DNA of 64,000 nt, taken from positions 62,001 to 126,000 of the forward strand of contig NZ_PJRO01000017.1 of assembly GCF_002858745.1 (NCBI RefSeq), in the 5' to 3' direction. The stretch comes from Mesorhizobium loti (GTDB lineage Bacteria; Pseudomonadota; Alphaproteobacteria; Rhizobiales; Rhizobiaceae). Positions 1 through 8,061 of this stretch are shown in pieces (positions within the stretch are counted from its first letter, which is position 1; each line of letters opens with the position of its first letter). The notes beneath the pieces were generated by a model. It was given only the letters and a program-made list of their open reading frames with translations. It did no database searches and had not been told where the DNA came from. Position numbers and translations under genes: made by a program.

Positions 1-215
1 GGCAGGCGCTTACCTCCAGCGACGGCAGGCCGGCGGTCTGGGTGGTCGATCCTGCCAGCAAGGCAGTAGCGATCGCTCCGGTGACCGTGCTTGCCTACGG
101 TACAGCCACCATCGCCATCGGCGACGGCTTGAAGGCGGGCCAGACCGTCGTGACCGCGGGTGGCCAATTGCTGAGCCCCGGGCTGGTTGTCGAGACCACG
201 GAGGCGGCACAATGA
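1..215 (+). CDS. RND efflux periplasmic adaptor, C-terminal part
   Basis: Open from the left edge in the frame starting at base 3 and ending at a TGA that overlaps the next ATG (bases 212-215). The visible 70 residues contain VWVVDPAS, then GLKAGQTVVTAGGQLLSPG, which is the usual membrane-proximal end of HlyD/MFP adaptors of RND pumps. Such proteins join an inner-membrane pump to an outer-membrane channel. The 4-base stop/start overlap with a second adaptor gene indicates translational coupling and one efflux operon. The N-terminus is outside the window, so the length and any lipobox cannot be judged. Confidence 0.8.
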   Translation, partial: QALTSSDGRPAVWVVDPASKAVAIAPVTVLAYGTATIAIGDGLKAGQTVVTAGGQLLSPGLVVETTEAAQ

Positions 216-1375
216 AACGCTTGCTGATCCTGGAGCGTTTCCGCTTTTTACGGAAGCATGGAAATGCTCTAACTCTTTGTTTTTACGTAATTGCGAGCGC
301 AAAACCGCGGCGCCGTTTTGCTGGATTTGCTCTGGCCGCATTGCCTGCCGCAGCGTTGCTTGCCGGCTGCTCGCAAGAAACCGACAAGACAGCAGAGGCG
401 CCGCGACCGGTGCTGTCGGTTGTCGTGCAACCGCGCGCGGCCGAGAGCTTCGGCTTCGCCGGTACCATCGAGCCGCGCTACAGCGCCGGCCTCTCCTTCC
501 GGCTGCTTGGCCGCGTCGTCGCCCGCGACGTCGATGTCGGCGATACGGTCGCCAAGGGCGCGACGCTGGCGGCGCTCGACCCGACCGCACTCGACCTTGC
601 CGTGCAGGCGTCCAAGGCCGAACTTTCCAATGCGGAGGCGCAGGCGGCAAACGCCAATGCCAGCGAAGAACGCATGCGGCAGTTGCTCGCTTCCAGGAAC
701 GCCTCGCAAGCCGTCTACGACGCCGCCCATCAGGCGCAACAGGCAGCCAGTGCCAATGTCGAACGGGCCCGCGCCGCGCTGGCCAAATCAGAAGAACAGC
801 TGGGCTATGCCCGCCTGTTTTCGGATTTCGATGGCGTGGTGACGGCAGTCGGCGCCGAGGTCGGTCAGACCGTGCCGCCGGGGCAGATGGTCGTCACTGT
901 TGCGCGCGCCGATACGCGCGAGGCCGTTGTCGACATTCCGGACTGGCTGACGGGTGATCTTACGGCCGACGCGCCGTTCGAGGTTGCGCTGCAGTCGCTG
1001 CCGTCGCTCAAGACGCAGGGCAAGCTGCGCGAACTGGCGCCGCAATCCGATGATTCCACCCGCAGCCGCCGCGTCAGGCTCTCCCTTCTCGACCCGCCGG
1101 ATGCGTTCCGACTGGGTTCGACCGTCACGGTAACCCGCGCGTCCGCCATCAAGCCGGCAATCGAGCTGCCATTGTCCGCGTTGCTGGAAAAGGACGGCAA
1201 GACGCAAGTCTGGATCGTCGACGAGAAGACGGCGAGCGTTGCGCCACAAGATATCCGGGTTACCGCCCGCACCGGCGGCACCTTCACCGTGGCAGACGGC
1301 CTGGCCGCCGGAACACGTGTGGTGACCGCCGGCGTGCACAGCCTGACGCCCGGCCAAAAGATCAAGCTGCAGTAG
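212..1375 (+). CDS. RND efflux periplasmic adaptor, lipoprotein (MFP family)
   Basis: A 387-residue HlyD-type adaptor. It has a lipobox LLAGC with Cys53, a beta-barrel/lipoyl half (DVDVGDTVAKGATLAALDP), an alpha hairpin at about residues 120-185 and a C-terminal GLAAGTRVVTAGVHSLTPG. It should link the pump encoded at 1386 to the outer membrane. The start at 212 is the only plausible one, because no ATG or GTG lies between it and the lipobox. The odd feature is that codons 5-42 are a copy of an intergenic palindromic repeat (226-335), giving a long basic segment before the hydrophobic part of the signal peptide. Two adaptors in one pump operon is unusual. Confidence 0.85.
   Translation: MKRLLILERFRFLRKHGNALTLCFYVIASAKPRRRFAGFALAALPAAALLAGCSQETDKTAEAPRPVLSVVVQPRAAESFGFAGTIEPRYSAGLSFRLLGRVVARDVDVGDTVAKGATLAALDPTALDLAVQASKAELSNAEAQAANANASEERMRQLLASRNASQAVYDAAHQAQQAASANVERARAALAKSEEQLGYARLFSDFDGVVTAVGAEVGQTVPPGQMVVTVARADTREAVVDIPDWLTGDLTADAPFEVALQSLPSLKTQGKLRELAPQSDDSTRSRRVRLSLLDPPDAFRLGSTVTVTRASAIKPAIELPLSALLEKDGKTQVWIVDEKTASVAPQDIRVTARTGGTFTVADGLAAGTRVVTAGVHSLTPGQKIKLQ
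226..335 (+). repeat. Palindromic repeat family A, copy 1 (inside a coding sequence)
   Basis: About 110 bases that align nearly end to end with 21412-21513. Shared blocks are GATCCTGGAGCGTTTCCG, CTCTTTGTTTTTA, CGCAAAACCGC and TTTTGCTG. It is also similar to 50400-50506 in reverse orientation and to part of 41491-41545. The copy lies within the adaptor gene at 212 and stays open in its frame. Confidence 0.85.
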
Positions 1376-1385
1376 GAGCGGACAC

Positions 1386-4300
1386 GTGAAGCGTTTCAAC
1401 CTGTCCGACTGGGCGCTCGAGCATCGCTCGCTGGTCTGGTATTTCATGCTGATCTTCATCGTGGCCGGCGTCTTCGCCTACATCAATCTCGGCCGCGAGG
1501 AAGACCCTTCATTCACCATCAAGACGATGCTGATCCAGGCCAACTGGCCGGGCGCCTCGGTCGACGAACAGGCCAAGCAGGTCACCGACCGCATCGAGAA
1601 AAAACTCGAGGAACTCGACAAGCTTGATTTCACCCGTTCGGTCACCACTGCCGGGCGTACCATCGTCTTCGTCAATCTCAAGGACAACACCAAGGCGCGC
1701 GACGTGGTGCCGACCTGGGTTCAGGTCCGCAACATGATCGAGGACATCAAGCCGCAGTTCCCACAAGGCGTGCTCGGGCCTTTCTACAACGACCGTTTCG
1801 GCGACGTGTTCGGCAACGTCTATGCCTTCACGTCCGACGGACTGTCTCCACGCCAGTTGCGCGACTATGTCGAGAATGTCCGCGCCGAGGTGCTCACGGT
1901 GCCGAATGCCGGCAAGGTGGAACTGATCGGCGCACGCGACGAGGTCATCTACCTCGAATTCTCCACCCGCCAGATCGCAGCACTCGGCCTCAACCAGCAG
2001 CAGATCATCGCCTCGCTGCAGGCGCAGAATGCGATTGCGCCATCCGGCGTCATCCAGTCCGGCCCCGAACAGGTCAGTGTGCGCGTCACCGGCCAGTTCA
2101 GCTCCGAGGAGAGCCTGCGCGCCATCAATCTCAGGGTGAACAACCGCTTCTTCCGCCTGAGCGACGTCGCCACCATCACGCGCGGCTATACCGATCCACC
2201 TGCCTCGCTGTTCCGCTTCAACGGCGAGGACGCGATCGGGCTCGCCGTCGGCATGAAGCCGAATGCCAATCTGCTCGATTTCGGCAAGGCGCTTGAACAC
2301 AAGATGGAAGAGGTGAAGGGTGAGCTGCCAATCGGGGTCGGCGTGCATCTGGTTGCCGACCAGCCGCTGATCGTCGAGGAGGCGGTCTCGGGCTTCACAC
2401 GCGCGCTGTTCGAGGCGGTCGCCATCGTGCTTGCCGTCTCCTTCGTCAGCCTGGGCGTGCGTGCCGGCTTCGTGGTGTCGCTGTCCATCCCGCTGGTGCT
2501 GGCCATTACCTTCCTGGTGATGACCTATCTCGACATCTCGCTGCAGCGTGTTTCGCTGGGTGCGCTGATCATCGCGCTCGGCCTTCTGGTCGATGACGCG
2601 ATGATTGCCGTCGAGATGATGGTGGCCCGGCTGGAAGCGGGTGATCCGCTCAACAAGGCGGCGACCTATGTCTACACTTCCACCGCTTTCCCGATGCTCA
2701 CCGGCACGCTGGTGACGGTGGCCGGCTTCATCCCCATCGGCCTCAATTCGAGTGCCGCCGGCGAATACACTTTCACGCTGTTCGTCGTCATCGCGGTCTC
2801 GCTTCTGATTTCATGGATCGTGGCGGTGCTGTTTGCCCCTCTGCTGGGGGTCACCTTCCTGCCCGCGACGATGAAGAAGCATCACGACAAGCCGGGTCGC
2901 TTCACCACGCTTTTCCAGCGTGTCCTGCTTGCGTCGGTGCGCCGGCGCTGGCTGACGATCATTGCCACCGTCCTGCTTTTCCTGGCTTCGCTCGCCGGCA
3001 TGACACTGGTGCAGCAGCAATTCTTCCCGGCGTCCGACCGGCCGGAACTGATCGTCGACTGGAACCTGCCGCAGAACAGCTCGATCGCCGAGACGCGCGC
3101 GCAGATGGAGCGCTTCGAGAAGATGGCGCTGGTCGGCAACAAGGACATCGACCACTGGAGCTCCTATGTCGGCCAGAGCGCCGTGCGCTTCGTTCTCGCC
3201 TATGACGTGCAGCCATCCAATCCGTATTACGGGCAGACCGTCATCGTCACCAAGGGTGTCGAGGAGCGCAACCGCGTGCATGCGGCGATCGACAAGCTGC
3301 TGCGCGAGGAGTTCGTCGGCACCGACACCTTCGTGAAGACGCTGGAACTCGGACCGCCGGTCGGCCGTCCCGTGCAGTACCGCGTCAGCGGCCCGGATGT
3401 GCAGGTGGTGCGCAGCCTGGCGCAGGATCTCGCCGGCCGCATCTCCTCCAACCCCAAGCTGGCGGCGCCCAATTTCGACTGGAACGAGCCTGAGCGTGTG
3501 CTGAAGGTGGATGTGCTGCAGGACAAGGCGCGCCAGCTCGGCATCACTTCGCAGGACATCGCCTCGGCGCTGAACAGCGTGGTCGGCGGCGTCACCATCA
3601 CGCAGGTGCGCGACTCGACCTATCTGGTCAACGTCGTGGTGCGCTCGCGTGAAGCCGAGCGCAGCTCGCTGGAAACGCTGAAGAACATGCAATTGCCGAC
3701 CGGCACGGGTGAATCCATCCCGCTCGCCGCGGTGGCCAACTTCGATTACACACTGGAGCAGCCGACGATCTGGCGGCGCAGCCGCATCCCGACGCTGACG
3801 GTGCGGGCTGGGCTCGTCGGTGGCGCATTGCCGGATACGGTCGTCAACGAACTGAAGCCGACGGTCAACGCATTCATCGCCGAGTTGCCCGCCGGCTACA
3901 ACGTCGTCACTGGTGGTTCGGTCGAGGAAAGCGCCAAGAGCCAGGGACCGATCGCCGCGGTGGTGCCGCTGATGCTGTTCGTCATGGCAACCATCCTGAT
4001 GATCCAGCTGCAGAGTTTCCAACGCCTGTTCCTGGTGGTGGCGGTGGCGCCGCTCGGCCTGATCGGCGTGGTCGTCGCGCTGGTATCGTCCAGCTCGCCG
4101 ATGGGCTTTGTCGCTTTGCTCGGCGTGCTGGCACTGATCGGCATCCTGATCCGCAATTCGGTGATCCTGATCGTGCAGATCGAAGACCTGGTCAGAGAGG
4201 GCAAGGACCGCTGGCTGGCGGTGATCGAGGCGAGCGAACACCGCATGCGCCCAATCGCGCTCACCGCCGCAGCCGCCTCGCTGGCACTGATCCCGATCGC

Positions 4301-4451
4301 GCGTGAAGTGTTCTGGGGGCCGATGGCCTATGCCATGATGGGCGGCATCATCGCCGGCACCGCGATCACCTTACTCTTCCTGCCGGCGCTCTACGTGGCC
4401 TGGTTCCGGCTAAAGGAGCCGAAGCAGGACGAGGAAGCCGCGGCGGGTTAA
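1386..4451 (+). CDS. RND efflux transporter permease
   Basis: A 1021-residue inner-membrane pump of the AcrB/MexB superfamily, the usual length. It shows a first membrane helix at about residues 15-35, a large periplasmic loop, a membrane block at about 335-480 containing LLVDDAMIAVEMM (the proton-relay acidic pair), a second periplasmic loop, and a C-terminal block (LGVLALIGILIRNSVILI, then MMGGIIAGTAITLLFLPALYVAWF). The GTG start has AGGAG about 8 bases upstream and lies 10 bases after the adaptor stop, so it belongs to the same operon. Substrate is not predictable; drugs or other small hydrophobic compounds are typical. Confidence 0.92.
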   Translation: MKRFNLSDWALEHRSLVWYFMLIFIVAGVFAYINLGREEDPSFTIKTMLIQANWPGASVDEQAKQVTDRIEKKLEELDKLDFTRSVTTAGRTIVFVNLKDNTKARDVVPTWVQVRNMIEDIKPQFPQGVLGPFYNDRFGDVFGNVYAFTSDGLSPRQLRDYVENVRAEVLTVPNAGKVELIGARDEVIYLEFSTRQIAALGLNQQQIIASLQAQNAIAPSGVIQSGPEQVSVRVTGQFSSEESLRAINLRVNNRFFRLSDVATITRGYTDPPASLFRFNGEDAIGLAVGMKPNANLLDFGKALEHKMEEVKGELPIGVGVHLVADQPLIVEEAVSGFTRALFEAVAIVLAVSFVSLGVRAGFVVSLSIPLVLAITFLVMTYLDISLQRVSLGALIIALGLLVDDAMIAVEMMVARLEAGDPLNKAATYVYTSTAFPMLTGTLVTVAGFIPIGLNSSAAGEYTFTLFVVIAVSLLISWIVAVLFAPLLGVTFLPATMKKHHDKPGRFTTLFQRVLLASVRRRWLTIIATVLLFLASLAGMTLVQQQFFPASDRPELIVDWNLPQNSSIAETRAQMERFEKMALVGNKDIDHWSSYVGQSAVRFVLAYDVQPSNPYYGQTVIVTKGVEERNRVHAAIDKLLREEFVGTDTFVKTLELGPPVGRPVQYRVSGPDVQVVRSLAQDLAGRISSNPKLAAPNFDWNEPERVLKVDVLQDKARQLGITSQDIASALNSVVGGVTITQVRDSTYLVNVVVRSREAERSSLETLKNMQLPTGTGESIPLAAVANFDYTLEQPTIWRRSRIPTLTVRAGLVGGALPDTVVNELKPTVNAFIAELPAGYNVVTGGSVEESAKSQGPIAAVVPLMLFVMATILMIQLQSFQRLFLVVAVAPLGLIGVVVALVSSSSPMGFVALLGVLALIGILIRNSVILIVQIEDLVREGKDRWLAVIEASEHRMRPIALTAAAASLALIPIAREVFWGPMAYAMMGGIIAGTAITLLFLPALYVAWFRLKEPKQDEEAAAG

Positions 4452-4486
4452 TGGGGCGATCCTTGCCGACCGCCTCTTGCTCCGGT

Positions 4487-5062
4487 TTAGCTGGCTCGAA
4501 CGAGCGGCAGGAAAATGCGATCGACCCAGGCCGTGCGCAGGTCTGGCGGCGGTGCCGAGAAATTCATGACGACATATTCCCGGAAAAGCGTTCCGAGCAA
4601 TGCGTCGACAGGTGGAACGAGCTTCTCGCGCGCGATGTCGCCACGCTGAACGGCGCGATCCAGAATGGCTGGCAGCATCGTTCCGTTGCCTTGAACAACC
4701 GCGGCACGCAAATCATTCGGCACCGAAGCCGCTTCCGCGAAGTATTCGCTTGAGAACAAGGTGAAGACGGCCGCGATCCCGATCGCGCGTTTCGACGCCT
4801 GCTCCAGGAATTCCAGCAACTCGGTGCGCAGGTCGCCTCGATCCGGCACGTTCATCGGATACTTCGCTATTTCCTGGCGGATGGCGGCGACGGTAAGCGG
4901 CGCCTTGCCGTCCCAGCGGCGTGCGAGAACGGGGCGGCTCGTGCCGGCCCGCTCCGCGACAGCCTCCATCGTCAATCCCGAGTAGCCACGCGCGCTCAAT
5001 TCAGACCAGGCGGCATCCAGGATCGCCCGCTCGAGATCGGCGCCCCGCCGTCGTTCCCCCAT
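4487..5062 (-). CDS. TetR/AcrR family repressor
   Basis: A 191-residue regulator. The N-terminal HTH is visible as LERAILDAAWSELSARGYSGL followed by TMEAVAERAG, with a variable ligand domain after it. I chose the ATG at 5062 over the GTG at 5071 because GGAG lies 8 bases upstream of the ATG. It converges with the RND operon (35-base gap) and probably controls it or responds to its substrates. A 20-base palindrome at 5091-5110 lies just upstream of its start, which suggests autoregulation. Confidence 0.85.
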   Translation of the reverse strand: MGERRRGADLERAILDAAWSELSARGYSGLTMEAVAERAGTSRPVLARRWDGKAPLTVAAIRQEIAKYPMNVPDRGDLRTELLEFLEQASKRAIGIAAVFTLFSSEYFAEAASVPNDLRAAVVQGNGTMLPAILDRAVQRGDIAREKLVPPVDALLGTLFREYVVMNFSAPPPDLRTAWVDRIFLPLVRAS

Positions 5063-5090
5063 AAATCGCACTCCAAAATACGGCTAAAAT

Positions 5091-5110
5091 AAGATGCATT
5101 AATGTATCTT
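5091..5110. promoter_or_regulatory. Probable TetR operator
   Basis: AAGATGCATTAATGTATCTT is an inverted repeat with 9 of 10 positions matching between halves. It sits 29-48 bases upstream of the TetR start. A further half-site AGATGCAT occurs near 5134. Its size and placement fit a TetR-family operator; binding itself is an inference. Confidence 0.6.
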
Positions 5111-5292
5111 GACTCTCATTAGAGAGCGCGAATAGATGCATCACCGCACCTTAAATTCGGAGTCGGACCTTGACAAGATTTTGCAGTTCGCAGCCGCGAA
5201 CCGTTTCCCTTGCGCGCATCCTTTCCACACCAACCACCCGGGCTCACAAAGCGAAACACGTGGCTGAAATTCAAGCAGCGCTCCTCTTGGGG

Positions 5293-6129
5293 ATGTTAAA
5301 ACTGCTCCCTCTGAAACCCTTGTCCTTCATGCTGCCATTCCTGGCGGCGGGTTGTGCGTCGGTTCCGCTGAAATCGGCCGGTACGCTGGCTTCCTACGAC
5401 AGGCTGGGCGCACAGAAGGGCACGTTTTCGAAATCGCGTGTCTATGTCGACGCCAGAGCCTTGGCACCCGCGAAGACGGTTGCCATTATCCCAACGACGC
5501 TAGCTCCCAATGCTCTCCTGCGTGTGAAAAATCAAAAGGATCGCGCGCTGGTCGCAAACGCCCTCGATCGCGAAGTCTGCGTCGCCTTGAGCGACAAGTT
5601 TCTCATCGTGCCGAAGGGGCAAGTTGCCGATCTGACTGTCCGGGCTGTCGTCACCGACCTTGTTCCGACCGACAAGACCATCGCAGGCGCGGCAACGGCG
5701 GTTACCTTCGGCAGCAGCGTCGCCGGCTTGCCGATCAGCATTCCACGGCTTCCCTTCGGCCTGGGTGGGCTTGCCGTCGAAGCAGAAGCCCTCGATCGCA
5801 ATGGCGTTCAGCGCGCGGCGATCCTGTGGGCACGCGGCGCGAATTCGATTTCGAACAAACCGCGTGTGTCCGAAGTCGGCGACGCCTACAGCCTGGCAAC
5901 CACATTCGGCAACGAATTCTCGCGCATACTTGTGACAGGCAAAGAACCCCGCACGATCGATCTGACACTGCCGTCCCGCCATCGCATGCGATCCTGGCTG
6001 GGCGGCAAGCCGAAATACGGTGTCTGCGAATCCTTCGGTCGCACGCCCGGTCTGCTGGGTGTCCTCGCAGACAAGTTTGGCGCGCCTCCTGAGTGGACGG
6101 ACAAGGGTGCGAAGGCGAGCGCTCCGTGA
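5293..6129 (+). CDS. DUF3313-like lipoprotein
   Basis: A 278-residue predicted lipoprotein from the ATG at 5293. The segment LPFLAAGC is a lipobox and defines the mature N-terminus, CASVPLKSAG. An upstream in-frame start at 5170 would add 41 residues ahead of the signal peptide and is less likely. The body has the pattern of DUF3313 proteins: a glycine-rich central hydrophobic part (AGAATAVTFGSSVAG), then VEAEALDRNG and VSEVGDAYSLA. Function is unknown. The family name is from recognition of these motifs, so treat it as probable. Confidence 0.65.
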   Translation: MLKLLPLKPLSFMLPFLAAGCASVPLKSAGTLASYDRLGAQKGTFSKSRVYVDARALAPAKTVAIIPTTLAPNALLRVKNQKDRALVANALDREVCVALSDKFLIVPKGQVADLTVRAVVTDLVPTDKTIAGAATAVTFGSSVAGLPISIPRLPFGLGGLAVEAEALDRNGVQRAAILWARGANSISNKPRVSEVGDAYSLATTFGNEFSRILVTGKEPRTIDLTLPSRHRMRSWLGGKPKYGVCESFGRTPGLLGVLADKFGAPPEWTDKGAKASAP

Positions 6130-6138
6130 GAGGCGTGC

Positions 6139-6594
6139 TCAGGCGATCTTGCCGAGCAGGCGCAGGAACTGCGCGGCTTCTTTCGCCGTCAACGGTGCCA
6201 GCGTCTCTTCTGTGATCGCCCTGGCCAGGGGAATGAGCTCTTCGACGGCATCGTTCCCCGCTGTCGTCAGCGACACCAGCAGCAGCCGCTTGTCGGTGTC
6301 GTGTTTCTTGAGATCGACGTAGCCGCGTGACCTCAACCGGTCGATGACGCCCTTCACCGTGGCGGCATCCATGGCGATCATCTGGCCGAGCTGGTTCTGG
6401 GAAGACTCGCCCACTTCGTAGAGCCTGGCCAGCGCGGCGAATTGCGGCGGCGTCAGGTCCGCGATGCGGCTGGCGAAGATCGCGACATGGCGCTGGTGCG
6501 CCTTGCGCAACACGAACCCGACCTGATCTTGCAGGCGATAGCTCTCATCCAGCTCATCGCCGACCAAAGCCAGCGGCGTCTTGCCCGTCGTCAT
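6139..6594 (-). CDS. MarR family transcriptional regulator
   Basis: A 151-residue winged-helix regulator, usual MarR length. The recognition region is LGQMIAMDAATVKGVIDRLRSRG, followed by the wing residues DLKKHDTDKRLLLVSLT. Its ATG overlaps the upstream stop by 4 bases, so it is the last gene of the operon running from 13221 to 6139. In Pseudomonas putida a MarR protein, NicR, controls nicotinate genes in response to 6-hydroxynicotinate. By analogy this protein is a good candidate regulator of its own operon, possibly acting at the palindrome at 13324-13341. Confidence 0.88.
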   Translation of the reverse strand: MTTGKTPLALVGDELDESYRLQDQVGFVLRKAHQRHVAIFASRIADLTPPQFAALARLYEVGESSQNQLGQMIAMDAATVKGVIDRLRSRGYVDLKKHDTDKRLLLVSLTTAGNDAVEELIPLARAITEETLAPLTAKEAAQFLRLLGKIA

Positions 6595-7175
6595 CGCTGA
6601 CCATCCCAGACCTTGATGTCCTTCGCCTCCAGCCCGCCCATGCGGTTGTGGATGCGCGGGCCGCAGGTCATCACCAGGCAGAACAGGATCTCGTCGGATC
6701 GCGGTCCATCGGCGATACCGACCTCCATGGCATCGAAATGTGAGCGCACATACGAAGCGTTGATGTGGCCGATCGGCACATCGAGGCGGGCGCCGAAACC
6801 ACCGACCTTCTTGGCCGAAGGCACGATCGCCTTGGCTTCACCAAGCCGCTCGCGCATCGCGTAGCCGCCCGGTACATGCCAGAGCGCACCGTGTTCGAGT
6901 TCACCGGCACTGCCGACGATGGCGCCCTTGCCGTAGCCGTCGATGACATGCGCATCGCCACCAAGCGCGGCGATCAGCCGGTCGGTCAGGATCAGACCAA
7001 GTGGCTTCAGATCCTCCATCGCGCTTTGCAGGTCTTCCACGTAGCGCCCAGCGAACGGGTTCCTGACCAGGGCCATCGCGGCAGCGCGACGGCGTGGCAC
7101 ATTCACGACCGGCCCGCCGTCATGGACGATTTCCTCGGTCAGCACGGCGATCTTGCGAATGGGAAATTCAGGCAT
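6591..7175 (-). CDS. Amino acid synthesis family protein (DUF1185/PF06684 type)
   Basis: A 194-residue soluble protein with the family features RKIAVLTEEIVHDGG near the start, VVNVPRRRAAAMALVRNPFAG, a glycine-rich YGKGAIVGSAGELEHGALWH and C-terminal EILFCLVMTCGPRIHNRMGG. The family name is historical and no enzyme activity is established that I know of. Its start overlaps the UPF0280 gene by 8 bases. Its position downstream of a hydroxylase and a reductase suggests a later step, perhaps on the ring-reduced product, but that is inference. Confidence 0.8.
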   Translation of the reverse strand: MPEFPIRKIAVLTEEIVHDGGPVVNVPRRRAAAMALVRNPFAGRYVEDLQSAMEDLKPLGLILTDRLIAALGGDAHVIDGYGKGAIVGSAGELEHGALWHVPGGYAMRERLGEAKAIVPSAKKVGGFGARLDVPIGHINASYVRSHFDAMEVGIADGPRSDEILFCLVMTCGPRIHNRMGGLEAKDIKVWDGQR

Positions 7176-8061
7176 GGACGAGATCCTTGATTTGGTCGGA
7201 TGGATGCAGACGATCGCTGCGAGAGGTGGGGAAATCCCCAGCGAGTGCGGTCGCGCCGTTGAGGAACAACGCTGCCGCCGTGATCAACCCCCGCCGGCGA
7301 TAATCCTCGGCGACGACCAGGCCGGCTTGTAGCGCCTGCGCAGTTTCGCGAGGCGATATCAGTCCGACCCCGACCGTCACAAGCCGCGCGCCGAGATCGC
7401 TGTCGGGAGCAAATTCGAATGCCGGCTGTCGTTTGACGGCAGGATGGCTGGGCAAGTCAATGGCGTTGGCGATCAGCGTTGCGGCCGCATCTGCGGCGGC
7501 ACCGGAGGAGGCCAGCACAGTGACCGCATCGGCAATACCCAGCGAAAACGATCGGCCGCGCCAGCCGCTGGTGGCGACACCGCGCACATCGTCCTCGGCG
7601 CGAACGAGGATGCGGTCTGCGAGGCCGTGACCGGTTCCGGCGATCGCAAGTTTCATCGATTGAACGGGGGCCAGATGCAGCGCGCTGTCACCGCCATTGT
7701 TGACATAGGCACGCTCGATCTTTCGCCCTGAAACCATCGCGGCCAGTATCTCATCGGCAACGGAGCCGGCGACGGCGGCCATCGGCGTGATGAAACGTTC
7801 AGCCAGGGCCGACACGGCAGCTTCCATGCGCCGCGCGGTCGGCCCGGCGAAAGGACGCGGGATGACAGCAGCCGGCCGGCGCAACGCCAGCAATTCTTCA
7901 ACCAGTTCCGGCAGGACGGTCTGGAAGCGTGCTACCGCCTGTTCACAGGCCGCCCGCACCTCGGCAGCCTCGCCGAAAGCCTCGATGACGAGATCGATCG
8001 GTCCATGATTCAAATGCAGCCTTCTGCCGTCGGCCAGCCAATGTGCCTGTGGCCCGTTCAT
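7168..8061 (-). CDS. UPF0280 family protein (ApbE superfamily)
   Basis: A 297-residue protein recognised as UPF0280 by GPIDLVIEAFGE near the N-terminus, VLPELVEELLALRRP, VAGSVADEILAAM and VATSGWRGRSFSLGIADAVTVLASSGA. COG2122, to which the family belongs, is described as part of the ApbE (flavin transferase) superfamily. It overlaps the 6-hydroxynicotinate reductase-like gene by 4 bases. Because the Eubacterium barkeri enzyme carries covalent flavin, a role in flavinylating that neighbour is an attractive but untested idea. Confidence 0.85.
   Translation of the reverse strand: MNGPQAHWLADGRRLHLNHGPIDLVIEAFGEAAEVRAACEQAVARFQTVLPELVEELLALRRPAAVIPRPFAGPTARRMEAAVSALAERFITPMAAVAGSVADEILAAMVSGRKIERAYVNNGGDSALHLAPVQSMKLAIAGTGHGLADRILVRAEDDVRGVATSGWRGRSFSLGIADAVTVLASSGAAADAAATLIANAIDLPSHPAVKRQPAFEFAPDSDLGARLVTVGVGLISPRETAQALQAGLVVAEDYRRRGLITAAALFLNGATALAGDFPTSRSDRLHPSDQIKDLVHA

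Noticed and set aside
2811..4241. A 476-codon open frame opposite the RND pump
   Set aside because: The pump is full length and well supported; the antisense product is a typical high-GC shadow.
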